Assembly (NCBI GenBank): GCA_035288045.1
Contig: DATEBA010000025.1
Span: 1 to 28,059, forward strand
DNA: 28,059 nt
Direction of reading: 5' to 3'
Origin: DATEBA01 sp035288045
GTDB lineage: Bacteria; Actinomycetota; UBA4738; HRBIN12
Below are positions 7,307-15,421 of this stretch, in pieces. The notes beneath the pieces are model-generated. The model did not search any database. It saw only the letters and a program-made list of their open reading frames with translations, and had not been told where the DNA came from. Position 1 is the first letter of the stretch, and each line of letters opens with the position of its first letter. The position numbers and the translations under genes were made by a program.

Positions 7307-8440
7307 TCAGGGCGCCGGGCCACGCTCGGCCAGATAGCGCTCGTTGAACGCGGCGATCCACCGCTCCTGGCGAGGGTAGATCCCGTGATCGTAGAAGCGC
7401 GAGCGAACGCCCTGTTGCGCGAGCTCGCAGACGACCCAGTCCTGCTTGGCGACCAGGTCTCGGAACTCGACGACCTCGCTCGGGTCGAAGTCGGGCACGT
7501 CGACGGTCTCCGTGGCGAACAGGAACTCGCTCATGACGAGCGACCGCTCGGGACCGATCGGGTGGATCGTGACGGCGTTCACGGTCTCGGAGTGGTAGTT
7601 GAGGATCAGGTTCGGGAACATGTACACGCCGTAGAAGGTGTGAACGTCCAGATCGGATAGGCCGGGAAGCGGCGGCAGGCTCGACGTGCCGGTCATCGTG
7701 AACGAAGTGAGACCCTCCCCCATCGAGTTGCCGAGAACCTGTCCCTCCTCCTCGACCTCGCCGCGGCGATAGAGAGGCACGATACGCACGAGCTCGGGAT
7801 GGACGGTCGGGCAGTGCAGGCACTCGTGGTAGTTCTCGACGACGATCTTCCAGTTCGCCGCCACGTCGTACTCTCGGCGGGCCCCCACGCGCAGCTCTCC
7901 CACGCGGTAGCGCTCGAGCTGGAGGGGAGAATCCGGCTCCCCGGCCAGGCGCTCGGCAAGCGGCCGGGCGTTCCCGTCGAGGTTCACGAACACGAAGCCG
8001 TCCCACTCCTCGAGAGCTATCTCCAACAGGCCGATCGAGTCGCGATCGATGCCGTCCTCGGGACGCAGGTTGGGGGTGGCGCGCAGGCGACCGTCGATAC
8101 CGTAGGTCCAGGCGTGGTACGGGCACTTGATCGCGGTGACGCGAGCCCGACCCTGAAGGAGCTGCGTGCCGCGGTGCCGGCACGTGTTAGCGAACGCTCG
8201 GAGGCGACGGTGCTGATCGCGGATCACGACGACCGACTCGCCGGCGATCTCGGGAGTGGCGTAGTCGCCGGGGGCGACGAAGGCCTCGGAACGCCCGACG
8301 CAGTGCCAAGAGCGTGCGAAGACCCGCTCGCGGTCCAGGTCGTAGATCTCCGGCGCGTGGTAGTCGCGCCCGGGGAGCGTCTGCCAAGGCCCCTTGCCGA
8401 CCGGCCCTCCGCTCGTCTGTAGGTGCCCGCGCTCCTCCAT
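7307..8440 (-). CDS. Rieske non-haem iron oxygenase alpha subunit, quaternary-amine demethylase type
   Basis: The 377-residue protein has an N-terminal Rieske [2Fe-2S] domain with ligands C87, H89 (CRHRG), C106 and H109 (CPYHAW). A C-terminal catalytic domain carries the mononuclear iron ligands H209, H214 and D334 in ENYHECLHCPTVH and KQDW. The residue expected to bridge the two iron centres between subunits is a glutamate, E206, three residues before H209. Most aromatic dioxygenases have aspartate there, while glutamate is known from carnitine oxygenase CntA and related betaine-type enzymes. Oxidative N-demethylation or C-N cleavage of a quaternary or N-methylated amine is therefore more likely than aromatic ring attack. 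No reductase partner is encoded here. A TACGAT hexamer lies 11 nt before ATG 8440 and there is no ribosome site. Confidence 0.85.
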   Translation of the reverse strand: MEERGHLQTSGGPVGKGPWQTLPGRDYHAPEIYDLDRERVFARSWHCVGRSEAFVAPGDYATPEIAGESVVVIRDQHRRLRAFANTCRHRGTQLLQGRARVTAIKCPYHAWTYGIDGRLRATPNLRPEDGIDRDSIGLLEIALEEWDGFVFVNLDGNARPLAERLAGEPDSPLQLERYRVGELRVGARREYDVAANWKIVVENYHECLHCPTVHPELVRIVPLYRRGEVEEEGQVLGNSMGEGLTSFTMTGTSSLPPLPGLSDLDVHTFYGVYMFPNLILNYHSETVNAVTIHPIGPERSLVMSEFLFATETVDVPDFDPSEVVEFRDLVAKQDWVVCELAQQGVRSRFYDHGIYPRQERWIAAFNERYLAERGPAP

Positions 8441-8464
8441 CGCCGCGCCGGATCGTAACGGGTC

Positions 8465-10090
8465 CTATCCGAAGGCGAGCGCCGCGCCGAAGGCGTCCGC
8501 TTCCTCGACCACGTCAAGGACGCCCGCCCGGTCCTGGTGCCAGAACTGGTCGCCGTCGGCGCTCAACCCGGTGGTCGAGCCATGCAACACGTGGACCGCT
8601 CCGGCGCCGCCGATGAACCCGATGTCCTCGCCGGACACGCCCACCGCGAGGCTGTTGACGCCGGCCTCGAACTTGGCGTCGCCGAACTCGGAGCCGAACC
8701 CGTCGGCCACCTCCGCCGCGTCGAGCACGCTGGGCGAGTCCTGGGACCAGACGTCGTCGTTGGACGCGGTGAGCCCTGCTCCGGACGAGCCGTAGAGGAC
8801 GTGCACCCAGCCCGCACCCCCCTGCCCCGAGATCTCCTGCCCGGGGGTGCCGATAGCGAGATCGCCCTGCGGACCGTTGCCGAAGTTCCCGGCCAGGAGC
8901 GCGAAGCCGAGCGAGTCGGAGGTCTCCGCGGAACCAGGAACGCCGTTGGACTCCTCGCTCCAGACCTGGTCGCCGGCGCCCGAGAGGCCGCCCGCGTCGC
9001 CGTAGAGGACCTGGGCGACGCCAGCGGCGCCCGCACCGCCGATCGTCTCGTCGGGCACGCCCACGGCAAGGTCGTATGCGCCGTCGCCGTCGAAGTCGCC
9101 CGAGGCGAGCTCCTCGCCGAAGCGGTCGTTCGCCTCGGCCTCCTCCTGGACGCTGGTGCTGTTCTGGTGGAACACCCGATCGCCTGCGGACGACAGGCCG
9201 GCGGCGGTGCCGTAGATGACGTTCACGGCACCGACTTCCTCCATGTAGCCGACGCCGCCGCAGCCGGCTCCGCCCAGGTCCTCGCCTGGCACGCCGGCTG
9301 CGAGGTCGTCGACACCGTCGCCGTTGAAGTTGGCCGCCGCGACCGCCTGGCCGAAGAACTCGCTCTGGCACTCGAAGTCCTGGCCGTTTATGCCTGGGCT
9401 ATCCTGGCTCCAGAGCTGGTTCCCGGCGTCGGTGAGACCGGCGGAGGAGCCGTACATGACGGCCACCGCGCCGTTGTCGTTCTCGTAGAGCACGCCGATC
9501 GCCAGGTCCGCGTACGCATCTGCGTTGAACTTCCCCGTCGCTAGCGACCAGCCGAAGAACTCGGCATCGGCGGGGGTGTCGAGCATGGTCCCCGTGTTCT
9601 GGGTCCACTGCGCGTCGCCGTCCTCGGTCAGCCCGAGCGAGGAGCCGTAGATGATGTGGACCGCGCCGGCCGAGCTCACACCCGACACGTCTTGGTGCGG
9701 GACGCCGACAGCCAGATCACCGCATCCATCCCCGTTGAAGTCCCCGGCCGCCAGCGCCTGCCCGAAGCTGTCGTAGTCCTCAGCCGCAGAGAGGATCCCG
9801 GCGGAGGCCTCGCTCCAGAACTGGTCCCCGGTCGCCGTAGGGCCGGGCCCGTAGAGCACGTTCACCGCTCCGGCCTCCGGGATGGCACCCACGTCTTCGG
9901 ACGGCACACCGATGGGGAGCTCATCCGACCCGTCGCCGTTGAAGTCGTTCCAGATCCCACGCGAGGTCGAGCCGCATCCGGCCGCCACGGCCGGTTGCCC
10001 CACCAGACCGAGCGTTCCGAGGGCGAGCGCAACGGCGACCGCCGCCGATCGCCCGGTCCACCTACCGTGCGAGAAACGAGACGTGCCCAC
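8465..10090 (-). CDS. Secreted seven-repeat FG-GAP (integrin-like) beta-propeller protein
   Basis: Seven FG-GAP-like repeats of about 65-75 residues follow a signal peptide (basic GRWTGR, hydrophobic core, cleavage near AVAAG). Their calcium loops read DFNGDGSDE, DFNGDGCGD, KFNADAYAD, NFNGDGVDD, DFDGDGAYD, NFGNGPQGD and KFEAGVNS. Four fit DxNxDGxxD well, while repeats 3, 6 and 7 are degenerate. Seven repeats make a complete propeller like the integrin alpha head, so an extracellular binding or structural role is likely. I chose GTG 10090 (541 residues) because GAGGGGAGGGAG lies just upstream and it leaves a normal short signal-peptide n-region. GTG 10123 also has a GGGGGAGG site and would add 11 residues. 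A cysteine after AAG is a poor lipobox. It ends 24 nt from the start of the Rieske gene. Confidence 0.85.
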   Translation of the reverse strand: MGTSRFSHGRWTGRSAAVAVALALGTLGLVGQPAVAAGCGSTSRGIWNDFNGDGSDELPIGVPSEDVGAIPEAGAVNVLYGPGPTATGDQFWSEASAGILSAAEDYDSFGQALAAGDFNGDGCGDLAVGVPHQDVSGVSSAGAVHIIYGSSLGLTEDGDAQWTQNTGTMLDTPADAEFFGWSLATGKFNADAYADLAIGVLYENDNGAVAVMYGSSAGLTDAGNQLWSQDSPGINGQDFECQSEFFGQAVAAANFNGDGVDDLAAGVPGEDLGGAGCGGVGYMEEVGAVNVIYGTAAGLSSAGDRVFHQNSTSVQEEAEANDRFGEELASGDFDGDGAYDLAVGVPDETIGGAGAAGVAQVLYGDAGGLSGAGDQVWSEESNGVPGSAETSDSLGFALLAGNFGNGPQGDLAIGTPGQEISGQGGAGWVHVLYGSSGAGLTASNDDVWSQDSPSVLDAAEVADGFGSEFGDAKFEAGVNSLAVGVSGEDIGFIGGAGAVHVLHGSTTGLSADGDQFWHQDRAGVLDVVEEADAFGAALAFG

Positions 10091-10203
10091 GGCTCCCTCC
10101 CCTCGAGCGACCGCCGGGCCCACTCATCCTCCCCCGGGCAGCGCGGCGAGGTCAACCCGGATAACATGCGCCGCAACGGCCCGCAGCAGGGAAGGAGCAG
10201 CCC

Positions 10204-10686
10204 GTGAAGAACGTCGAGCACGACGAGGTGATCCCGGCTCTAGCAGAGCAACTGCGCCCGGTGTTCGAGGCCAGCCCCGACGGCGTCTATGTCTGGCTCG
10301 ACGAGCACCACTCGATCTGCAACGAGAAGCTCGCGGCCATCTTCGGAACCACCGTCGAGGAGTGGTCGAACACGCCGGGATTCCTCGACACGTTCGTGCA
10401 CCAGGAAGACCGGGGCATGTTTTCCTGGAACTACTGGAACCGCGTCCAGGCGCTTGCCTACCCGGTCACGTTCCGGTTCCGGGGAGTCCGCAGGGACGGC
10501 TCGACGTTCGACGCCGAGACCGACATGATCCCCCTCTCCTACGGCGGACGCTCGGTCGCCTATCACTTCGTCCGCCGGGTCGGGGGTCGTAGGCCGAAAC
10601 TACCGGACGCGGCCGCGGAGGGCGAGCAGCGCCGCGGTGATCGTGACCGACCCCAAGGCGAGAACGGCAACGAGCGCGACCCCTAG
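10204..10686 (+). CDS. Single PAS-domain protein
   Basis: This 160-residue soluble protein is essentially one PAS sensor domain (about residues 15-127). It starts FEASPDGVYVWLDEHHSICNEKLAAIFG, has the HQEDR turn near 66-70, and continues FRFRGVRRDGSTFDAETDMIPL into the terminal strands. The GTG start at 10204 follows AAGGAG. No kinase, cyclase or DNA-binding domain follows. The last about 30 residues (RRPKLPD onwards) are arginine-rich, low in structure and encoded by DNA that also encodes, antisense, the C-terminus of the ABC permease gene. They may be a chance extension. Such stand-alone PAS proteins usually act as signal inputs to partner kinases. Three PAS kinases lie 10 kb downstream, but any link is speculation. 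Confidence 0.72.
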   Translation: MKNVEHDEVIPALAEQLRPVFEASPDGVYVWLDEHHSICNEKLAAIFGTTVEEWSNTPGFLDTFVHQEDRGMFSWNYWNRVQALAYPVTFRFRGVRRDGSTFDAETDMIPLSYGGRSVAYHFVRRVGGRRPKLPDAAAEGEQRRGDRDRPQGENGNERDP

Positions 10687-11390
10687 CTCCCCTGCGTCCC
10701 ATCCGGTCATCGTGAGCTCTCGCATCCCGCGGAGCACGTACGTCATCGGGTTGAACCTCGCGGCGGTGGCGAGCCAGCCCGACAGCGCCTCCATCGGCGC
10801 GAAGGTCGTCGTCAAGAAGACGAACGGGATGAACAAGGCCCACATGCTCTGCGTCGCTTGGGCGTTGCCTGTCTTGAGCGCTATCGCGAAGCCTATCGCC
10901 GAGTAGGCCAGACCCCAGACGCTCGCGATCAGCACCATCGCGAGCATGCCCCCCACGCCGGTCGCGAACTGCGTTCCCGTGAGCATCGCGAGCACGGCGA
11001 CGAGGAACGCCTGCGCCATGATCCGGAGGAAGTCGGCGGCCATCGCGCCGACGAGGATCGACAGGCGGCTCGCCGGCGTGACGAGCAGCTTGTCGAAGTA
11101 GCCGCTCTCGATGTCCTCCACCATGTTGAGGCCTGCGCTGCCGCTCATGACGGCGAACATGATCGAGACGGGAAGCTGGAACCCCTTCCAGTTCGTGAAC
11201 CCGGAGCGGCCGGCGAACTCCTCGAGCGAGCCGACCATGATGTAGAAGAAGAAGATCGGCATCAGCAGGTTGGGGATGAAGAACGCCGGCGTGCGGATAA
11301 CGGTCCTGACCTCGCGAACGCCGAGCCAGAAGGTCGCCCGGAGGGCCTCGCGGCCGGGGCTCCAGAGCGGCGGCGCTTCAACCGCGACGC

Positions 11391-11394
<4 letters not shown>
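10600..11394 (-). CDS. ABC-2 type exporter permease, DrrB-like
   Basis: This 264-residue membrane protein has about six hydrophobic segments and the ABC-2 (DrrB/NodJ) pattern. A cytoplasmic N-terminus with WLGVREVRTVIRTP leads into TM1 (NLLMPIFFFYIMVG). The stretch MVEDIESGYFDKLLVTPASR precedes the third segment, and AFVPF-like FIPFVFLTTTFAPMEALSGW with FNPMTYVLRGMRELTM follows near the end; both are typical of drug and lipid exporters. Its GTG start overlaps the ATPase stop by four bases (GTGA, 11391-11394), giving a coupled DrrAB-type pair. The 3' end overlaps the convergent PAS gene by 87 nt. The exported compound is unknown, and there are no biosynthetic genes nearby. Confidence 0.87.
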
Positions 11395-12365
<971 letters not shown>

Positions 12366-12445
12366 TGGGAGGGATTCTGCCAGAAACGTCGCCAGCTACC
12401 GCGCGCCGGGCCCCACCGCAACCCCCGAGTCGATCGCCGCGACGC

Positions 12446-12702
12446 TCAAACGAACGCGCGGTCCTCGATCCCAAGCGTGATCGAGCACGTGCCACGCCTC
12501 CCGCCTCACCAAGTAGCGAGGCTTCCAGAGCTTGCCGCCTCGCGGGCCGATCTCGGGAAGCCCCTCGTCGGCCGCGTGCTCGAGAGCCTCGGCCACCGCC
12601 TCGCGGCCCCTTTTGCATCGTCATTGCCGCTCCTGCACCACCCCGGCCAGTTGACGGCCCCCGGCGAAGACGCTTCGCACCGACTTCGAGGTAGACATCG
12701 AC
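12446..12702 (-). pseudogene. Broken DinB-like gene (internal deletion plus frameshifts)
   Basis: On the minus strand, pieces of one recognisable actinobacterial DinB-like protein lie in order but in different frames. The sequence DVYLEVGAKR starts at 12702. A shifted frame then gives VFAG and AVNWPGWCRSGNDD (12658-12614), a third gives KGPRGGGR near 12610, and a fourth, from 12602, gives EAVAEALEHAADEGLP, GPRGGKLWKPRYLVRREAW and HVLDHAW. Two missing bases after that W (near 12471) separate it from IEDRAFV and a stop at 12446-12448, restoring the usual ending HAWEIEDR. As I recall the family, about 140 residues between the tryptophan-rich N-terminus and the C-terminal half are missing. Most of the 415-nt gap between the ABC ATPase and the SnoaL gene is this relic. 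Confidence 0.6.
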
Positions 12703-12834
12703 GGCGGATCCGGTACCCGCAGACCCCTCGCCGCACGCTACACGAGTACGAACCGAGCTCACCGCGGGCCCGAGATTGACATGCAGGAGAGCGTCGGTGT
12801 ATCCACGCGCATCGGCTCGAAACTCGGAGGGGAG

Positions 12835-13245
12835 ATGGAGCGATCGCAGGAGTTGGAGGACCTGGTCCGCGCGTGGTTCGGAGCCGCCTCGAAGGGAGAC
12901 GCTTCCCTGATCGATCGCCACGTCTCGCGAGACCCGGGAACGCGCCTCATCGGGAGCGACCCCAACGAATGGCTCGACGGCGAGGAGATCGCGGGGTTCC
13001 TTCGCGGCGAGGCTGAGAACGCGGCGGGCAACGCAACCTTTACGCCGTCCGAGGCGGAAGCCTACAGCGAGGGAAGCGTCGGCTGGGCGAGCACGCGCCT
13101 CACGATCACCCTGCCCGACGGGAGGTTCGTCTCGCCGCGCTGGAGCGCCGTGTTCCACCGAGAGGACGGCGAGTGGCGCTTCGTGCAGACCCATGCCTCG
13201 ATCGCGGTCCCCAACGAGGAGATCGGCTGGCAATACACCGGCTGA
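12835..13245 (+). CDS. SnoaL_3/NTF2-like small protein
   Basis: This 136-residue protein has the cone-shaped NTF2-like (SnoaL_3) fold. An N-terminal helix pair (ELEDLVRAWFGAASKGD) leads into VSRDPGTRLIGSDPNEWLDG, then strands ending in SPRWSAVFHREDGEWRFVQT and the family-typical tail HASIAVPNEE. Members of this branch are often annotated as ketosteroid isomerase-like proteins of unknown role. I chose ATG 12835 because GGAGG lies four bases upstream. ATG 12781 is in frame but lacks a ribosome site. A second, truncated copy follows directly, indicating an old tandem duplication. Confidence 0.78.
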   Translation: MERSQELEDLVRAWFGAASKGDASLIDRHVSRDPGTRLIGSDPNEWLDGEEIAGFLRGEAENAAGNATFTPSEAEAYSEGSVGWASTRLTITLPDGRFVSPRWSAVFHREDGEWRFVQTHASIAVPNEEIGWQYTG

Positions 13246-13299
13246 CCACCATCCCGCCCCCGGAGGCGACCTCGAGAAGGGGAAGGGCCAGGGCCTACG

Positions 13300-13581
13300 G
13301 TGACCGCCGTGGTCCGCGAACCCGCAGCGACCCCGCCGCCTGCCACGATCCTGCCTCGGCCCGGTCTACGACCGGAGGGCGGCGATCCCAGGCGCTACCG
13401 GGAGGGTGCCGTCGGCTGGGGTCACGATCTCGCGGCGTTCGTCCCGCCCGACCGAGCCCCCACGCCCGTCCGCATCACCTCGGTCTTCCACCACGTGGTG
13501 GGCGCGTGGGGCATGGTCCAGAGCCACGCGTCGATCGGCGTCCCGAACGAGGGGGCAGTGGGTCGGGAACTCACAACCTGA
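13300..13581 (+). pseudogene. Truncated second copy of the SnoaL_3-like gene
   Basis: The frame ending at 13581 encodes a C-terminal half that closely parallels the upstream SnoaL_3 protein. It has YREGAVGWGHDLA, then PVRITSVFHHVVGAWGMVQS and HASIGVPNE against HASIAVPNEE in the intact copy. The first about 35 residues are proline-rich and show none of the N-terminal helix sequence, and no good ribosome site precedes GTG 13300. The N-terminal half of the domain, needed for the NTF2 fold, is therefore missing. I read it as a decayed tandem duplicate. A functional 93-residue protein is the less likely alternative. Confidence 0.55.
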
Positions 13582-13603
13582 CTAGGCCCGACTGCGTCGG
13601 CTC

Positions 13604-13822
13604 TCAGAGCCGCATGCCGAGGCGCTCCATCGCGGAGACCCACGCCCGAGCGCCTGCGACGCCCGGTGTCGTCTCGCCGCGCTCCCAGCGCGAGAGGGTC
13701 GACGGATCCACGCCCACCATGCCGGCGAGTTCCCGCACCGAAAGCGCCGACTGCTCCCGGAGCCGACGGGCACGGCCGTTCCGGAACATCCGGCGAACCC
13801 TCGAGACCCGCGCCATGTCCAT
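13604..13822 (-). CDS. XRE-family (HTH_3) transcriptional regulator
   Basis: This 72-residue protein consists of little more than one Cro/C1-type helix-turn-helix. It reads RRLREQSALSVRELAGMVGV, then DPSTLSRWERGETTPGVAGA, with helix 2 at LSVRELAGMVG and recognition helix 3 at DPSTLSRWERG. A basic N-terminus (RVSRVRRMFRNGRARR) precedes it. ATG 13822 or ATG 13816 can serve as start. An open frame reaches back to a TTG at 13882, but the extension looks non-coding. It has no partner toxin in phase, so it is not clearly an antitoxin. The upstream region holds a TTGCA direct repeat that may be its own operator. Confidence 0.7.
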   Translation of the reverse strand: MDMARVSRVRRMFRNGRARRLREQSALSVRELAGMVGVDPSTLSRWERGETTPGVAGARAWVSAMERLGMRL

Positions 13823-13889
13823 GCCTTTGGTGTTCGGCACGTCCGTGGCCCGACTGAAGCGTGCCCCGCGCACGTCCGGCAACGCGTCT

Positions 13890-13911
13890 GTTGCAATTTC
13901 GTTGCACGAAG
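13890..13911. promoter_or_regulatory. GTTGCA direct repeat upstream of the XRE regulator gene
   Basis: GTTGCAATTTC (13890-13900) and GTTGCACGAAG (13901-13911) are two head-to-tail 11-bp units, one helical turn apart. The second overlaps a TTCG-TTGCA-CGAA mirror (13898-13910). It is an AT-rich patch in GC-rich DNA, 68 nt upstream of the XRE start, which fits an autoregulatory operator. This is inference from spacing and base composition. Confidence 0.35.
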
Positions 13912-14018
13912 TGGCAGGATGCGGTGGGGACCTGCTGCGCCCTAGGGCCCCGCACGGGGCAGGTCACGCGGGTTGCTGGCCAACCTCCTTCTCCGTGTGA
14001 GGGGCCCGGGCGCAGCTG

Positions 14019-14058
14019 GGCGGCCGGCCGCTGCTCGGGGGGGAGCGTGCCGGCCGCC
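14019..14058 (-). terminator. GC-rich hairpin downstream of the DmdA/GcvT-like gene
   Basis: A perfect 10-bp inverted repeat, GGCGGCCGGC (14019-14028) and GCCGGCCGCC (14049-14058), is extended inside by CGCT/AGCG with one bulged T, around a G-rich loop. It lies 30 nt past the stop of the minus-strand gene ending at 14089. There is no following U-tract, so it would be a tract-less terminator or 3'-end stabiliser. The strand is assigned from position. The rest of the 13912-14088 gap shows no gene. Confidence 0.5.
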
Positions 14059-14088
14059 GTGCCCCCTGTCGGACCCCGCCTTGCCCGG

Positions 14089-15237
14089 CTACGCCTTAGG
14101 GATCTCCTTCTCCGGGTCGTAGAAGGGCATCGGCACGACCGTCGCCTTCGCGGGCCCGTCGAAGGGCCACGCGACCTCGAGCGCCGTCCCGGGCGGGGAC
14201 AGCTCGATAGGCACCCACGCGTAGCCGATGTTCTTCTTCAGGCGCGGCGACCACACCGCGTTCGTGACGTGCCCGACCTCGGCCCCTTCCTTCAGGACAT
14301 CCCAGAATTCCATCATCTCCTCGGGCATCTCCTGGTCACCGATCTCGATCCCGACGAGCTTGCGCTTCACCCCCTCGCGCCGGATCCGCTCGAGCGCCTC
14401 CTTGCCGACGTAGTCCTCCTCCTGCTCCTCGACCAGGCGCTCGAGGCCGGTCACCTCGAAGGGGTTGTTGCGCCAGTTCAGGTCGGGGCCCCAGTTGAAG
14501 ATCCCCGCCTCCATGCGCCGCACATCTGAGGGCCCGGTCGGTTTGATGTTGAAGGGCTTTCCCGCCTCGAGGATCCGGTCCCAGAGCTCCAGTCCACGCG
14601 AGTACTCGCGGAGGTAGATCTCGAAGCCGACCTCGGCCGTCCAGCCGGTACGGCTGATCACGACCGGGATCCCGTCGAGGTCGGTCTGAAGCGTCCAGTA
14701 GTACCTGATCGTGTCGATCACGTCGCCGAACAGCGCGCGCATCACGTCCTTGGACTTGGGGCCCTGGACCTGCACCGGCCAGGAGTCGGCCTCGTTCACC
14801 TCGACGTCGAGGCCCGCACACGCCTGCACTCCCTTGGCGTACAGGAGCGTGTCGCTGTCGGCTAGGGCGAGCCAGTAGTGGTTCTCCCCCAGGCGGAGCA
14901 GGACCGGGTCGTTCAGGATGCCGCCGTCAGGCGCCGTGATGAGCGCGTACTTCGCCTGTCCGACCGCACACCTGTTGAGGTCGCGGCAGGTCAGCATGTT
15001 GGTGAACCGGTGGGCGTCGGGCCCGGTGATTTCAACGCACCGCTCGACGGCCACGTCCCACAGGCACACGTGCTCCAGCAGGTGCCAGTACTCGTCCTCG
15101 AAGCTCGAGTAGTACCCCGGAAGGTACATGTGGTTGTAGAGCTCGTAGGACTTGCACCCGGCGCGCTGCGTGGCCTCGAAGTAAGGCGACTTCTTGTACC
15201 AGGGCCGGAAGTACAGGAAGGTCCCGCCTTGGTCCAT
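14089..15237 (-). CDS. Tetrahydrofolate-dependent GcvT/DmdA-family demethylase or aminomethyltransferase
   Basis: This 382-residue protein has the glycine-cleavage T-protein fold. Stretches YNHMYLPGYYSSFEDEYWHL, LWDVAVERCVEITGPDA, NMLTCRDLNRC, NDPVLL and ALADSDTLLYAKG resemble DmdA, the DMSP demethylase that passes a methyl group to tetrahydrofolate, more than true GcvT. D110 in GGILND sits at the position of the catalytic aspartate of T-protein. RTGWTAEVGFEIYL near 206 matches the family RTGYTGE motif. ATG 15237 has an excellent ribosome site (AAGGAGGTG, seven bases upstream). It is divergent from the ammonium transporter. Many DmdA-like proteins do not act on DMSP. A methylated-amine demethylase suits the Rieske and DadA-like genes in this window, but this is inference. 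Confidence 0.8.
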   Translation of the reverse strand: MDQGGTFLYFRPWYKKSPYFEATQRAGCKSYELYNHMYLPGYYSSFEDEYWHLLEHVCLWDVAVERCVEITGPDAHRFTNMLTCRDLNRCAVGQAKYALITAPDGGILNDPVLLRLGENHYWLALADSDTLLYAKGVQACAGLDVEVNEADSWPVQVQGPKSKDVMRALFGDVIDTIRYYWTLQTDLDGIPVVISRTGWTAEVGFEIYLREYSRGLELWDRILEAGKPFNIKPTGPSDVRRMEAGIFNWGPDLNWRNNPFEVTGLERLVEEQEEDYVGKEALERIRREGVKRKLVGIEIGDQEMPEEMMEFWDVLKEGAEVGHVTNAVWSPRLKKNIGYAWVPIELSPPGTALEVAWPFDGPAKATVVPMPFYDPEKEIPKA

Positions 15238-15351
15238 CGCTCAACACCTCCTTGGGATCGAGATCCGATCGCGAACGAGGGAATCATCGGCCGGGCGGCG
15301 CCGCGCGCGCAAGTCGGAGGGAGCCGTAACCAACTCGAAACACGGGGCGCG

Positions 15352-15379
15352 TTGAGATCCCCTTCCCTCGGCCTATAAC
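15352..15379 (+). promoter_or_regulatory. Probable sigma-70-type promoter of the ammonium transporter gene
   Basis: TTGAGA (15352-15357) and TATAAC (15374-15379) are separated by 16 bp, in good agreement with TTGACA-N17-TATAAT. Transcription would start near 15386, giving a leader of about 35 nt that contains GGGGGAGG before GTG 15422. This is the best-formed promoter I see in the window. No nitrogen-regulator box was recognised. Confidence 0.6.
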
Positions 15380-15421
15380 GGTCCGCAGGGCGGCGGCCCC
15401 GCTGAGGGGGAGGTGGGTCTC

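Noticed and set aside
8465..10090. DNA-level tandem repeat or CRISPR-like array
   Set aside because: The roughly 200-nt periodicity comes from diverged FG-GAP protein repeats. There are no identical short repeats or regular spacers.
13912..14088. A small RNA or tRNA in the gap beside the XRE gene
   Set aside because: Only a GC-rich hairpin without cloverleaf geometry was found. It is better explained as the 3' end of the DmdA/GcvT-like transcript.
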